The notes under the pieces are model-generated. The model did not search any database and was not told where the DNA came from. It worked only from the letters and a program-made list of their open reading frames with translations. Positions 24,331 to 34,439 of a stretch of DNA of 64,000 nucleotides are shown here, piece after piece. The stretch's first letter is position 1, and every line of letters begins with the position of its first letter. The stretch is from contig NW_027018022.1 in NCBI RefSeq assembly GCF_032854445.1, forward strand, positions 1 through 64,000. The letters are read 5' to 3'. A program made the position numbers and the translations under genes. Origin of the DNA: Liolophura sinensis (taxonomy: Eukaryota; Mollusca; Polyplacophora; Chitonida; Chitonidae).

Positions 24331-25451
24331 GACCATGCTTGTGTGGTCGTCATCAAAGAAGTTGGTTTCAGAAGTAACATTCACACAACATGGAATGCAC
24401 TTGTCTTGCACTGCCAGTCAAAACCTGTGTGTTGCATGTGGCAAAGCTCACCAGCTGCTGACCAAAGGCCTATGTTTTTTTTTTGGGGGGAGCACAGCCA
24501 TGGTCTCAGTGAAATGCACAAATAGTCAAATATTATGCAGTATCAGGGCCATATGTAGAGCCATTTAATGTCCACAAAACAGTTCGTCTCTGAAACTGTT
24601 GCACACCCAAACTAATCAAACTGTATTAAAACTAGCTGACATACTGAGCAAAAATATCACAGTTTACCAATAAAAAGCTTTTGTTTTCATACCAATTTCT
24701 CTCATTCACACACTTCAAAACTCCCAAGCATCAATTTTAGTTGCATTTCATAAAATGTTACCTTTAATGTTTGGCATCACAACCTTCTAGTTTTTTTTAC
24801 ACATGGCCTTCGGTATTGCTTCAAACCGAAATCAAGTAAGGTCACTTTCATATGTAAGTCATATCATTGTTTCACTGTTCATCATATTGCCTCTCCATCA
24901 GTGCAACTTCGTCATGGTTCTTCTTATCAATCATAAAATTGGGTCAATTTGGTGAAATGTGTATATGTAGATCAATGAAACTGTGTATAAGTAACCCATT
25001 TTGTTAACTTGTCTCTTTGCACTGATTTCCTCCTCACAATTTTATGTTCCTTGTTGCTACATGTACATGCACTGTGTAGCTGCAGGTGTTTCAGTTAATT
25101 AGTAACAATAGTTCTTGTTTACTGCCAATTCTCACACCAAACCAGTTAATTTAAATAAAATCCTTTCAAAATATGTGGTTAACTGGGCATGTAGTTACAT
25201 TTTTGTAACGGTAACACATTAAATATTATTCAAGGCACAACCACTTGCAGCATCAGCGGTCATCTCATGCCCTCCCTTAGCATAATGTATGTAAATCACG
25301 TAGGCAACACATAAAATATATGTGTAATCAAGCTAACAAATACATAAACACACCAAAGCGATCTTTTCACTTAAGGTTATCATGTCTTTTCTGATGTATA
25401 TATTTATGCCCTACATAATACTATTCCATTTGCCAAAAAAACTGTTGTACA
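24331..25451. other. AT-rich host stretch before virus-like copy A
   Basis: A short poly-T/poly-G run near 24,475-24,490. No gene seen. Confidence 0.45.
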
Positions 25452-25674
25452 TAGTAGTAGTATAGGGAATAGGAGTTCTGGCGCACCCTCCATTTGGCAA
25501 ATGGAGGCTCCCAGCCCCCTCTCGCGAAAAGATATAAACATAGTAGTATAGGGAAGGAGGGTTCTGGCGCACCCTCCCCTTGGCAAATGGAGGCTCCCAG
25601 CTCCGTCTGGTGTTCTATTAGACATACCCATTGCTCAGATATGCTTCTACACCAATTGTGTATACAACAACAAC
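25452..25674. repeat. Left terminal region of copy A
   Basis: Two tandem modules (from about 25,452 and 25,540), each with AGTATAGGG, then GTTCTGGCGCACCCTCC, then AAATGGAGGCTCCCAGC. The same module recurs at both edges of copy B's left end and, inverted, at 38,700-38,792. It is joined directly to the zinc-ribbon gene by a stretch shared almost exactly with copy B (ACACCAATTGTGTATACAAC). Confidence 0.7.
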
Positions 25675-25953
25675 ATGCCAAAGGGTTACAATAAGTGCCG
25701 GTGGCTACCCATCGGCTTCACGGAGCTCTGTGGTAAGAGTTGTTTGGGGAAGTACTGTGGTGTTCACCTAAACCGTCTGCGCAGGGGTCTTGGCATCAAG
25801 CCCTGTATTAGCTGTGGTCGGGGTGTTAAAAACCGATTTCGGCTTTGCATGGCCTGCGAATATAATAGGGTCCAGACGCGTGAAAGACAGCGGAAGCTCA
25901 AAGCTTTCTTAGATGAGTTCAAACGGCTAACGGCTATCAAAATTTACAATTAG
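25675..25953 (+). CDS. Small zinc-ribbon protein, intact in copy A
   Basis: 92 residues. Two Cys-rich knots: CGKSCLGKYCGVHLNR (about residues 19-34) and CISCGRGVKNRF...CMAC (about 43-61), each able to bind zinc, followed by a basic, helical tail (RVQTRERQRKLKAF). First gene inside the left terminal repeat, 43 bases before polB. Nucleic-acid binding is a reasonable inference from charge and zinc ligands; no function is established to my knowledge. Copy B has a stop at codon 10, so this is the only open copy in the window. The ATG lies in a tract identical between copies. Confidence 0.7.
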   Translation: MPKGYNKCRWLPIGFTELCGKSCLGKYCGVHLNRLRRGLGIKPCISCGRGVKNRFRLCMACEYNRVQTRERQRKLKAFLDEFKRLTAIKIYN

Positions 25954-25996
25954 AGAGTTGATGTTATTAGTATAATGATGATATCGACCTCGTACA

Positions 25997-27215
25997 ATGA
26001 ACCACCATAAAAAAGCGCGAGCACTACGGGAGGAGTTTGAGACGCTCCTAGGTGTGCGGCCCAAGTACCCACGGTCCCGCATTGCCTTGGAAGAACTGCA
26101 GGGGATCCTCGACAGGTATAAAACGGCTGTGGCTGAGGTAAAGCGGCTGCAAGACATCAAAAACTCCCAAAGTAACGAGGAGTTGAAGCAAGACGTTAAG
26201 AACCCCATCAGTAACGAGGAGTTGAAGCAAGACGACAATAACCTCCTCACTAACGAGGAGTTGGATGAATTGCTAGGCGAAAAGAAACTAGAATTCATTA
26301 ACACCGGCAGGGCCATAAGGAATCTCCTCCGGGTCTGGCAGATGAACGTACCCGAAGGAGTTTGGACGGACCCAGTAGCCTTCTTAGAAGAAATTCAAGC
26401 TATTATTCGCCAGAGGCTAGAAGAAGAGATCCTGGCACTCAACGGGGTTAAGTTCCAACTAGGCCTCAGGGTTCAGCTGCGAAAGGACAACGCCGATGAC
26501 AGTGAAGAGTATACCAGCCCAGTACTCCACAACAAACAGGAGGCCCTCTTAGAGGTAGGTGACATTGACGGGGCTCTACATAAGGCCTTCCCCACCATCC
26601 AGGAGGTGCTAAAAAAATGGACACAGCGAGGGTCAGGGTGGGTTGTCAATAGCGTGCAAACACTCTGGCTTGACATTGCAAGGTATCAGCCACTGAGAGG
26701 CGGGTCCTACATCCCCCTACCCGCAGCTGTGAGTAACAAGAAAGCAGTCATCAATGTGAAGAACAAAGACGACGACTGCCTCCGATGGGCACTCCGATCT
26801 GCCTTATTTCCAGCCGCCCGGGACCCTCAGAGACCAACAAAGTATCCCACCAATGATGGTCTTGACTTTGGGGGGATCGACGCCCCCACGCCCATCTCTC
26901 AGATCCCTAAAGTGGAGGAAAAGAACGACCTTGCCCTCAGCGTGTTCGGGTGGGAGAAAGGCGTGATCGTGCATCGCCTCAGCAAGCAGCCTAGCGACAC
27001 GCCACGAATCAATCTGCTACTGATTGGGAAGGCAGGCAAATTCCATTATACGTGGATAAAAGATCTCAATCGTCCCCTGTTCCAAGAAAGTAAGGCACAC
27101 CATTGCAAACACTTCTCTGAATAAGGTCTCACTGTCCCCCTTCGATAGTAAGCGCTGGATCGCCGAAGATGGTGTCCACACCTTGGCTTATGGCCATAGA
27201 GGTGCGCCTCCTTGA
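25997..27215 (+). pseudogene. PolB remnant: N-terminal third fused to the last codons
   Basis: The first 375 codons (25997-27124) align with the N-terminal, pre-exonuclease region of the copy B polymerase, with charged repeats (two near-identical SNEELKQD units at about residues 59-79) and the conserved CLRWALRSALFPAARDPQRP at about 266-285. At 27,116/27,117 the sequence jumps to the final part of the gene, out of frame. Compared with copy B, 47,304-49,770 (2,467 bp) is missing, taking the exonuclease, the EndoVII-like zinc segment and all polymerase motifs. The junction shows about 2 bp of microhomology (CT). This copy cannot make a polymerase. Confidence 0.85.
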
Positions 27216-27262
27216 CGGCGCCCGCAGGATGAGCTGGAATGGACATCCACTTCGAGGAACTA

Positions 27263-28261
27263 CTAGCGTTGTAGAACCCCATCCGGGGGAAGCTGAGTAT
27301 CGGGAGGCACTATAAGCAACTCCTCACGAACGAATCCCCGTCGCGGGCCATCCGACGTATCGTCTAGATAGTACAGCACGGGTTCATTAGGCTTGGTGAC
27401 AGAGCGCCCCAACCGATACATCTCTAAAGGCCACACAGGATCAGTCGCGCGACGGCGACCGCCCTCCAGCTCTCCAGGCTGATAGAGATATATCTTCCTC
27501 TCATTAAGTCCAGCGGGGCGACCTGGAACCGTCGAGGAAGGCTTATGTGGCACCTCTTGTGCCTTGATGACGTCTTTCGGCTTTTTACCGATCAGTCTCG
27601 TTGTCTCGTTATTTAGAGCGGCCACAACAGAGGGCAGCCGACCCACCCATTTAGTAGACCGATGTTCGGGAGAGAGGCGCATCTACTGGGCGTACTGATG
27701 TCCAAAGAGCCGCTCAGCCAGAGTACGGTTGAAACGCTCCACTATGCCTTGGTCTCGGTGGATATCCACGCGGCCTCAGCGTATTGTGACATCGTGTTTG
27801 GCCAGCAGTTGGCTCATTGCACCCATGAACTCCCGCCCAGGGGAAACTTGGAGAAGCTTCGGCCATCTCAGGGGTCTCCGCTTGTAAATGCGAGAGAGAG
27901 CATCAGAGACTTCTTTGAAATCTTTAGTAGCCAGAGGTTCCGCCTCCTTGTAGCGAGAAGCGACATCAACAACTGTCAGCGCGTACTTATACAGCTTCCG
28001 GCCTCGCCGATCATGTGGTAGAAATAGAAGATCGGTTTGGTAGAGGTCATTCGGCATGGAAACATCGAACATAGGCCTCGGTATTTTTCGGGGACGGGGC
28101 AAGTATATCGGACAGAAAGCCTGCTTTTCCAGCCAGGCCCGGACCACATCTTCGGAGACTTTAGCCGCAGTGGCAAGTTTCTGGATGGCCGCGCGGCCCT
28201 TCCAGTACCCACGAGGGCTGTAGTGGATAATTGCCAGGCGAGCAGACACCCTACTAGCCAT
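27263..28261 (-). pseudogene. Retroviral-type integrase, copy A
   Basis: Reads right to left from MASRVSARLA. The DDE core is recognisable: first Asp in QTDLLFLP (residue 77), the region of the second Asp, and Glu in GIVERFNRT (175). The second Asp is replaced by Ser (VSPGREF, where copy B has VDPGREF), TCC versus GAC. Codon 162 is TGA where copy B has CGA, a CpG-type decay change, and codon 193 is TAG as in copy B. After codon 193 a C-terminal domain continues in frame, with 8 residues missing relative to B. The lost catalytic residue means it would be inactive even if the stops were bypassed. Confidence 0.88.
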
Positions 28262-28775
28262 GTCATCAAGGTATTCTAGCAGCCCTCTAACAGATTTGGG
28301 ACGAAAAAGATGTTAATCATCCGGCTTATTTGCGTGCGTAGAACCACTTAACTACTAAGGTCGTGCCTGCCATACGGCGAGGAGCTCGATGGCGAGTCCG
28401 GCACAGTCAGCTCGGATTACTCACACCCCCAACCACACACATTTCCAGGATGACCAAGGTCATCTCGCGGTGTTTTTGGTCTTCACTAGGCACATAGAAA
28501 TCGGAGAGTTTTGGCTCTGAGCCCAGCAGCGCGTCGCGTGCATCGCGTGTAAGAGTCTTGCCCGTGACCCTAAAATACTCGCGGATTGCAGCGTCGACAT
28601 CCCGGAACGTTTGGACAGCGTGGCCCTGGCGCCGGAATTCATCATTGATCCACTCCAATCGCTCAGTACGCTTTCGGGCCCATTTTTCCTGGGCGGCTTG
28701 GAGCTGCTCTACAGCGCGGTCATGGCGTCTCCGCTCTTCGTCGACACAGGAACTCCTTAGCATCGAAAACATATA

Positions 28776-29681
28776 GGGCCGAATTCATAAAAGTCGTTTA
28801 AGGTGTGTGCAGTTAAAACGCGCTTATCTTTTACACGGAAGATAAAACACTATTGTCCGCGGACAGCTAAACGACTGTCTAAACGATGTCAGGAGCTTTG
28901 ATGATCGTCCGTTTAGCTGTACGCGGATTACTTGTGAATGAATGGCTGTTCATTCATTGACAGCGCCATTAACACCAGGGAAATGCGTAATATCATAAAA
29001 CCCCTGTGCAACTTCTCGTCTTTCTTGCAGTGTGTCGGGGAAATGAATAAACTGCCTTTTCCTGGCACAAATCGCGGCAGTGACACGATGAATAGCCCTT
29101 CAACACGACGCTTGTGACACTCCACACATGTCTCCAACATCCATCTGAAACGATGCTCTCGCAAAGAATCGTAATGCAACTGTCAACTGTTGACGAGGAG
29201 TTAGTGCATGGTTCCTCCTGGTTGCGGGCAGCAGGTCATCTTGTAATAAATTCAACAGCCAACGAAACGATTCTTTGGAGATCCTGTAACATCTGATGAA
29301 TTTTGTATCATCGTATTTCTCTAAGGGATTAATTCTATTCTCATAAACCCTGACGGCATGCCCATGATAACGGCGCATCTGTACCTCTCCCCCTGCCTCG
29401 TCCTGAGCAAACTCTAACACTGCTACGGCATCCATGTCAGCACCGTTCTGCACTAAACTTAGAGCAATTCCCTATGTAAAGTACTTAGTCGGAGCAGTTA
29501 AACATACCCCTCACTGACGATTAAACATTCCTTTGTTGTTTAGGCGCGTGTGGTTAAATTTTGATCGGGTGTCATTTAATCACATCTTGTGAATCGGCGA
29601 CTAAGATTAAATAGGCGATGATCGCATGATTAGTGATTTTACACGCGTGTAAACTTTAAAACACCTTTATGAATTCGGCCC
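28776..29681 (-). mobile_element. PIF/Harbinger-type element, internally deleted (906 bp)
   Basis: Terminal inverted repeats of 16 bp (GGGCCGAATTCATAAA and its complement) and a 3-bp target duplication ATA (28773-28775 and 29682-29684). Copy B has the uninterrupted sequence at the matching site (near 51,440), which confirms the boundaries. It carries the first part of a Harbinger transposase on the minus strand and lacks the catalytic region, so it depends on enzymes from elsewhere. Confidence 0.92.
28950..29435 (-). pseudogene. Harbinger transposase N-terminal fragment
   Basis: Starts MDAVAVLEFAQDE and continues with CYRISKESFRWLLNLLQDDL and TPRQQLTVALRFFARASFQ, typical of the helix-turn-helix N-terminal part of Harbinger nucleases. 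An in-frame TGA follows the CGVSQASC segment (TGT TGA AGG, probably a decayed CGA). Reading continues to VNGAVNE and stops, just before the place where the first catalytic Asp is expected. The DDE core has been lost by internal deletion. Confidence 0.85.
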
Positions 29682-29749
29682 ATAGTTGCTTCCGCCGAAG
29701 GCCAAAGCGTTTACGAGGGCACCGCCCATCATCATTGCGATGGAGGCCA

Positions 29750-29992
29750 TTACTGCCTGATTATATTGGGAGGAAGGAGCCCCTGTTTAATTAGCAAATC
29801 CTTCAAAAACATAGCCAGGCCTATATCTGCAATGACCATGCCGACGTCACGGGATGTTAAGTCCAGCTTAGGGAGGGCTCCTTTCAGGAACATCTGGCCG
29901 AGACGAGCGTACGCAGTAGCCAGGAGAGAGACCACAGCGGCGTGGTAGGCCGCGTTGACTAGCACTTTTCTGTCACTGGTTGGAGTAGACAT
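29750..29992 (-). CDS. S2, small hydrophobic protein, copy A
   Basis: 80 residues, same length and pattern as copy B S2. MSTPTSDRKVLVNAAYHAAV leads into an alanine/leucine-rich helix (about residues 14-32), then ALPKLDLTSRDVGMVIADIG, a second hydrophobic stretch, and DLLIKQGLLPPNI. Two likely membrane-associated helices. The frame is open in both copies, one of the best conserved genes of the element. It overlaps the 3' end of S3 by 20 bases and shares one base with the S1 start. Role unknown; position among the structural genes suggests a virion or membrane component. Confidence 0.65.
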   Translation of the reverse strand: MSTPTSDRKVLVNAAYHAAVVSLLATAYARLGQMFLKGALPKLDLTSRDVGMVIADIGLAMFLKDLLIKQGLLPPNIIRQ

Positions 29993-30422
29993 GCCGCTCT
30001 ATATAGAAAGGGTCGGGACGTGTATTTAAATGGAGTTTCTGTTCTTGCAAAGGAACAGGCGTAATATCTTGTTGTGCTGTATGGCGGCTGCGCCAAACGC
30101 GTAGCAACAGTAACACTGCAAGGCTGCCAACGCCTAATAACGCCAGGGGCGCCCTCCAGTGGGTGATTTGGTGTGCCCGTTCCTTCGTAGAATCAAGTCC
30201 CTTCGGAAAATCTGTGGCTCCCCACTCCTTCATAGAATTCGGCTCCTTCGGCTGTTTCTTAGTAGAATCAGCTGCGCCAAGCAAAGCACCCTTGGCCTTT
30301 CTCGCTGCAGCACCCGCTCGACCCGCAGCGACTTTATGGAGATTCTTCGCAGGGCTGTCATTCGTAGAATCCGCTGTCACCCTCTCCTCTTCCTTCGGGC
30401 CTTCCGGATTCGTTGCACTCAT
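29973..30422 (-). CDS. S3, lysine/alanine-rich protein with one membrane segment, copy A
   Basis: About 149 residues from MSATNPEGPKEEER (ATG at 30,422; an in-frame start 24 bases upstream is less likely). The N-terminal half is acidic then basic (KVAAGRAGAAARKAKGALLG). The middle contains three DSTK-type short repeats. A hydrophobic segment, PLALLGVGSLAVLLLLRVWR, lies at about residues 95-115, followed by a tail ending DPFYIERHVYSNQ. Open in copy A, broken in B. Probably a single-pass membrane protein with a basic nucleic-acid-like head. No family recognised. Confidence 0.6.
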   Translation of the reverse strand: MSATNPEGPKEEERVTADSTNDSPAKNLHKVAAGRAGAAARKAKGALLGAADSTKKQPKEPNSMKEWGATDFPKGLDSTKERAHQITHWRAPLALLGVGSLAVLLLLRVWRSRHTAQQDITPVPLQEQKLHLNTRPDPFYIERHVYSNQ

Positions 30423-30447
30423 GTTCTTCTGGATCATACGACTCATT

Positions 30448-30936
30448 TCAAAGACAGCTGTGGTGTGTAAATGAGCAGTGCTCAGCAGTGGTCAACGCCA
30501 TGGTTAACTGAGCTAAGTACTTACCGTAACAGTAGTACAGCCAGCAGCTGGCCCTGTTAATCGCCTGTTCAACAAATGGGTCGGTGGCGAGCTGTGCCAT
30601 GAGCATTGGTCGATTCTCGGGTGGGATAGGTAGGAGCCAGCTAGCCGCCCTTACATATGATTTCAAGAACATACCTCCTAGACCGCTAACCATCCGCGCA
30701 CCGAGCTTAGCCTCGTACCTGGAGTACAGCCTTTTAACGTCTTCGTCGCTCATGGCGTCGATCTCAGCGGCTGTTACGTCTTTTTCCAGATATCGCTTGG
30801 CCTGCCCACCCGCCGCAAGTGCCACCAGCCTATCCCTGTGCTGCCGTGCATCATCTTGTTCCTGCGACGACTGTTACTGACAGCGGGGCTCCTTATCTGC
30901 GCCCAGCAGCTCGACTATAAGCTCGTCGGTATCCAT
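30448..30936 (-). pseudogene. S4, copy A, frameshifted near the N-terminus
   Basis: ATG at 30,936 gives MDTDELIVELLGAD and then runs into a stop. From about 30,825 the conserved frame is open to 30,448: GGQAKRYLEKDVTAAEIDAM, RLYSRYEAKLGARM, then SWLLPIPPENRPMLMAQL and a Cys-containing C-terminus. Copy B is open over the N-terminus, so the break here is local (around 30,840-30,890). The helical, partly hydrophobic C-terminal half could associate with membrane or capsid. Function unknown. Confidence 0.65.
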
Positions 30937-30963
30937 GCTTTATTGGAAAAATGTCGCCTACGT

Positions 30964-31579
30964 CTAATATAAAACCTGATATGTGCTGGGCTGATCAGTC
31001 TTTAGCAGGAGCTTAGAATACCGATTGTCCTTGAGCAACTGTCGAACCTCTGCCTTTTCGCCCTTGGTCGTGATGACGTCGTTCTCCTCCAGGCATTTTT
31101 CGAACGAGTGCCGATCTTTGCAGTTGAATAGAGCCACCCACTTTGTCTGCTCGCGAAAGTCTGTGAGGACGGCATTGTATTTCTAAGTGAGGACCCAGAC
31201 GCTTTGGTCTGCATGACGGCCCGAGAAAGCCAAGAATGACAGCATGTCCTTTTTCTTCGTCATCGCCCGCAACGCGCTACAGTCATCGATGATGTATAAG
31301 GTGGGTTCCCTCTTGAACAAACTGAAGAAAGCTCTCAGAAAGTCGTGGAGCCGCTCGAGGGGGTCGAAACAATAGACCTCTGGGTCAGACAGTATCCATC
31401 GTTGCTGGTACGCCTTGTTACACTCAAGACTGGGGCACAGGATCACAATGTGATGAAAGAAACCGCGGAAAGGACCGACAAGGAGGTCCAGCATGAAGAC
31501 TGTTTTTACGACATCCCGTCTGCCCACAGATAATCGCGCAGTGGGCGTCATTAATAAAGCGCGCTGACGAATCCACCAT
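30964..31579 (-). pseudogene. A32-like packaging ATPase, copy A
   Basis: A P-loop of the FtsK/HerA-type viral packaging family lies near the start: GQTGC then a changed residue and K, with an extra base in an A run directly after it at about 31,510, so the frame breaks at the P-loop. The body follows: FFHHIVILCPSLECNKAY, LYIIDDCSALRAM (Walker B with DD), FSGRHADQSVWVLT, then a TAA-type stop where copy B reads Q, and DRHSFEKCLEENDVI. Length about 205 codons, normal for Polinton ATPases. In active relatives it pumps DNA into capsids. The first codons overlap the capsid 3' end. Confidence 0.85.
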
Positions 31580-32840
31580 CCTGAATGTGAAGCTTTGCGT
31601 CCATGATCACATACAGATATACGTTCAACACTCTGGGCTCTTCTCTCTCTCTTTTGTAACCTGTATCGTAATCCCCTCGCTGGCGTTCAGAACGCGCCTC
31701 CCACTGCCTTGCAGCTCGTCATCGTCGTTTGTCCTCAGGTCAAGCCAGAAGGCATGCGTGGACGTCAAGAATTCTTTCAGGGACACGTTTGCCAGGCCCA
31801 AGTCTTTTACGACCCTGGCCACCTCAGGGTCCCGCTTCTTAAGGGGTGAGCTGGCGAAGAACCTCTGGACCTCGCCCCATTGCTGGTACGCCCGCATGCC
31901 CTGGCTGTACAGCTGATTGGGGACCCCTTCTATTGTGACTTCTACTTTGGTGATCTTCGGGTTGTATAAGGATTCTGACCGCCTCCTCCACGGGGTTCCT
32001 TTAGCCTCGAACAGCATGAGGATGTCCTTCATTGATCTCGCGGACGTGTTCAGGTTTATGTTCCAGAGAGTATCAGACTTGTCCTTCACAAACTTTCGGA
32101 GGCGGAGGACGCGAACATACAGTATGGAGACGCCCCCGGCAAACTGGTTGCAGATCTGTCTAGCGAGCTCCTCTTCGGTGACCATATCGAACTCCAGGCT
32201 GATATTGTCGATGGTGTAAGTCGCGTCGGCATCGCCTGTGTTCTTTATGACCCGGCCGTAATCATTGAACATCAGTTCGTACTCCAGTCGGTCGGTCAAG
32301 GCACTCTGATAGAATGGCATGTAGCTACCTAGAAGCTCAAAATCTAGTGGGATGTGGAACCGGTTGCCAAAGGCGTGAGCGATCGCATTTTCTCCAGCAT
32401 CGTCGTCACTTGCGTCCTCCGCTCCGACTCGAAGCTTAAGCATGTTTTTGCTGCCGATGCCTTGGTAGGCCGCATTCCGCCGTTCGTTTTTGGTCATCCA
32501 TAAGTCGCCGTAGCAATGAAACACATCAGAGTCGTCGATGGACATTACCTCATTCCCGCTGATTTTGATCGTGGTTTTCTTGACCACTGCACGTCCGAGA
32601 TTCCCGACCACTGTGGCGTTTAGGTCTTCTGAATTGACCGCGATCGAGAAGACCAAGTACACGGTACCGGGCACAATGACGTCATTTGTGCCGCGGTTGG
32701 GGAAAACGGACCAAGAGTTGTTGATTCTGGTCGATAGTACTTGGGTTATGAGTGACGACCAAGGACTGCCGTACACCTTGTACCCCGAGAGACTTACGGA
32801 GTGTTCTGAAGGGGTTTAACCTGCGTCCGCATGCATCCAT
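31551..32840 (-). pseudogene. Major capsid protein (double jelly-roll type), copy A
   Basis: About 430 codons from MDACGRRLNPFRTLRK at 32,840. The long central ORF (to 31,625) contains NDVIVPGTVYLVFSIAVNSE, KISGNEVMSIDDSDVFHCYG, PFYQSALTDRLEYELMFNDY, DNISLEFDMVTEEELARQ and ITKVEVTIEGVPNQLYSQGM. Two lesions are visible: an extra base near 32,700 and a length change in a CT repeat near 31,650 that alters the C-terminus. The pattern of two beta-rich halves and the neighbouring packaging ATPase fit the double jelly-roll capsid of Polintons. The fold itself is inferred; structure prediction would decide. Its start faces S5 23 bases away. Confidence 0.8.
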
Positions 32841-32863
32841 TGTGTATTGAAGGCATACCTTGA

Positions 32864-34439
32864 ATGTTCAATACGAGGATTATGGCAGACTATGACTTTG
32901 ATAACCCGGCATTCGACGACGCCAGAGAGGACAACATCGACGACGAGCAGACCACTCTCCCTGCAGGTGATGATGTTCCCGAGCAACAAAGCCGGGGTGC
33001 GACCGCCAGAAACCTTCAACGAGAGCTGACGCAGGCCGCCGTGAATGATTATTACAATATCTTGGCGGATAGGGATGGTTTTGCCCCACGCTATCGCGAT
33101 TACACGAATTATGAGCTTGACCAAAAAGGGCGTCTGAAATTCGTGGCCTACCCCCATCTGGACATCATCAGCAAAAGAAACAAAGGTGAACCGCTAGCCC
33201 TCTCAACAGTCGCCCAGAGAGGAGGGGTTGATGTTGTTCGGCAGCAGCTGAACTTTCAAAATTGGAGCAGAACAGAACAGCCATCATTGCCTCCGGCAGC
33301 AGTCGCAGCCCTGGAGACAGCAAGTTCAAAACTCGGTGCCGTGGCCGCCGAGGCAGATACCATGGAGCTGAAGGATTTAAGCCAACCAGTGAAGAAGGCC
33401 GCTGATGCTGTCCACACAATACAAACAAGCTTGACGGATAGTGAGGTAGGGCGGGCTCTTGAAACGATAAACGACCCTCCTCTTCCCATGCGAGAACTTA
33501 TGGGGCTTGACGGCACTGCGGACCTCGGAAGGCGAACACGCGAATAACCTCGCCAAGCTTTCAAGTCTCGATAAGGACATTGCAAAACAAAAACAGAATT
33601 CTCCCGGCGTCGGATCGCAGACCGGATAAGGAATCTCGAGGACAAGAGGGTAGCCCAGCTCGAAGAAGCCTCTTTAACGGCCGAAGCCCTGCGCACGCAA
33701 ATACGCCGCATCAAGCAGACAATCGATCGCATCCTACACAAGGGGGGCCTCCGTGGCTCAGTCGGTTAGCGCGCTAGCGCAGCGTAATGACCCAGGAGTC
33801 TCTCACCAATGCGGTCGCTGTGAGTTCAAGTCCAGCTCATGCTGGCGGCCGTACGTGAGAAGATCTGCCAGCAACCTGCAAATGGTCGTGGGTTTCCCCC
33901 GGGCTGTTCCCGGTTTCCACCCACCATAATGCTGGCCGCCGTCGTATAAGTGAAATATTTTTGAGTACGGCGTAAAACACCAATCAAAAAAAAAAAAAAA
34001 AAAAAAAATCCTACACAAGGATACCACTCTGGCCGAGCGCGTCCGCACTCTTTATCGGGAGCAGGGATTAACCGTGGTCTCCATTCTCACGCCAATTGGG
34101 ATGGCGATCTCGACACTAGGGTTAGCGATAAAGTTTGCGCTGACTGGCGGGTCCGGCGGGGGCATCCAGCCAACGCCACCTCCATCCGACGGGCGTGGTC
34201 TTAAAGAATGGGTGAAAAAGCATCTCCAGTCCCTGGCGCGCGCCCTTGGCAAGCTGGCTGGGAAGGCTGCCGCTGCGATTCCGGGTATTATTGGCAGTAT
34301 CGTGTCCTGGCTACTGAATCTTCTTGGGAAAGCGGCTGAGAGGCTGGCCGATAATATCTGGGCGCTAGTCGTCGCAGTAGGCTGCCAATTGCTCGTGGCT
34401 GTTCGTAAGTATTTAACGCATAGTCCACAGCAACAGTAA
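32864..34439 (+). pseudogene. S5, membrane-active-like protein, copy A, SINE-interrupted
   Basis: Starts MFNTRIM (32,864) or MADYDFDNPAFDD (32,882). The acidic head and a long helical middle are open to 33,547, where a small deletion shifts frame. A SINE splits the gene at 33,744-34,008. The tail (34,074-34,439) restores STLGLAIKFALTGGSGGG, then LGKLAGKAAAAIPGIIGSIV and VSWLLNLLGKAAERLADN. Copy B has the full open version and is described in detail there. Confidence 0.8.
33744..34008 (+). mobile_element. SINE family 1 insertion in S5 of copy A
   Basis: Full-length copy with head GGCCTCCGTGGCTCAGTCGG and a pure A tail of about 24 bases. Exact 13-bp duplication ATCCTACACAAGG at 33731-33743 and 34008-34020; copy B shows the empty site near 55,535. 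The long A tail and intact head suggest the youngest SINE in the window. Confidence 0.95.

Larger units (their letters stand above)
28407..29750 (-). pseudogene. S1 gene of copy A, interrupted by Harbinger element
   Basis: The N-terminal part (29,685-29,750; starts MASIAMMMGG) is separated from the remainder (28,407-28,775; from MFSMLRSSCVDEERRRHD) by a 906-bp transposon. The product resembles S1 of copy B: a short hydrophobic N-terminus, a charged coiled-coil-like middle (EQLQAAQEKWARKRTERLEW), FYVPSEDQKHREM, and a hydrophobic C-terminus. Start and S2 stop overlap as TAATG. The last residues differ from copy B because of a small indel. Confidence 0.8.

Noticed and set aside
30159-30474. Two overlapping plus-strand ORFs of about 103 codons
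   Set aside because: They lie opposite S3 and have Ser/Phe/Arg-rich shadow composition.
33744-34008. tRNA gene
   Set aside because: The A and B boxes belong to a SINE head with body, A tail and target duplication; the cloverleaf is incomplete.
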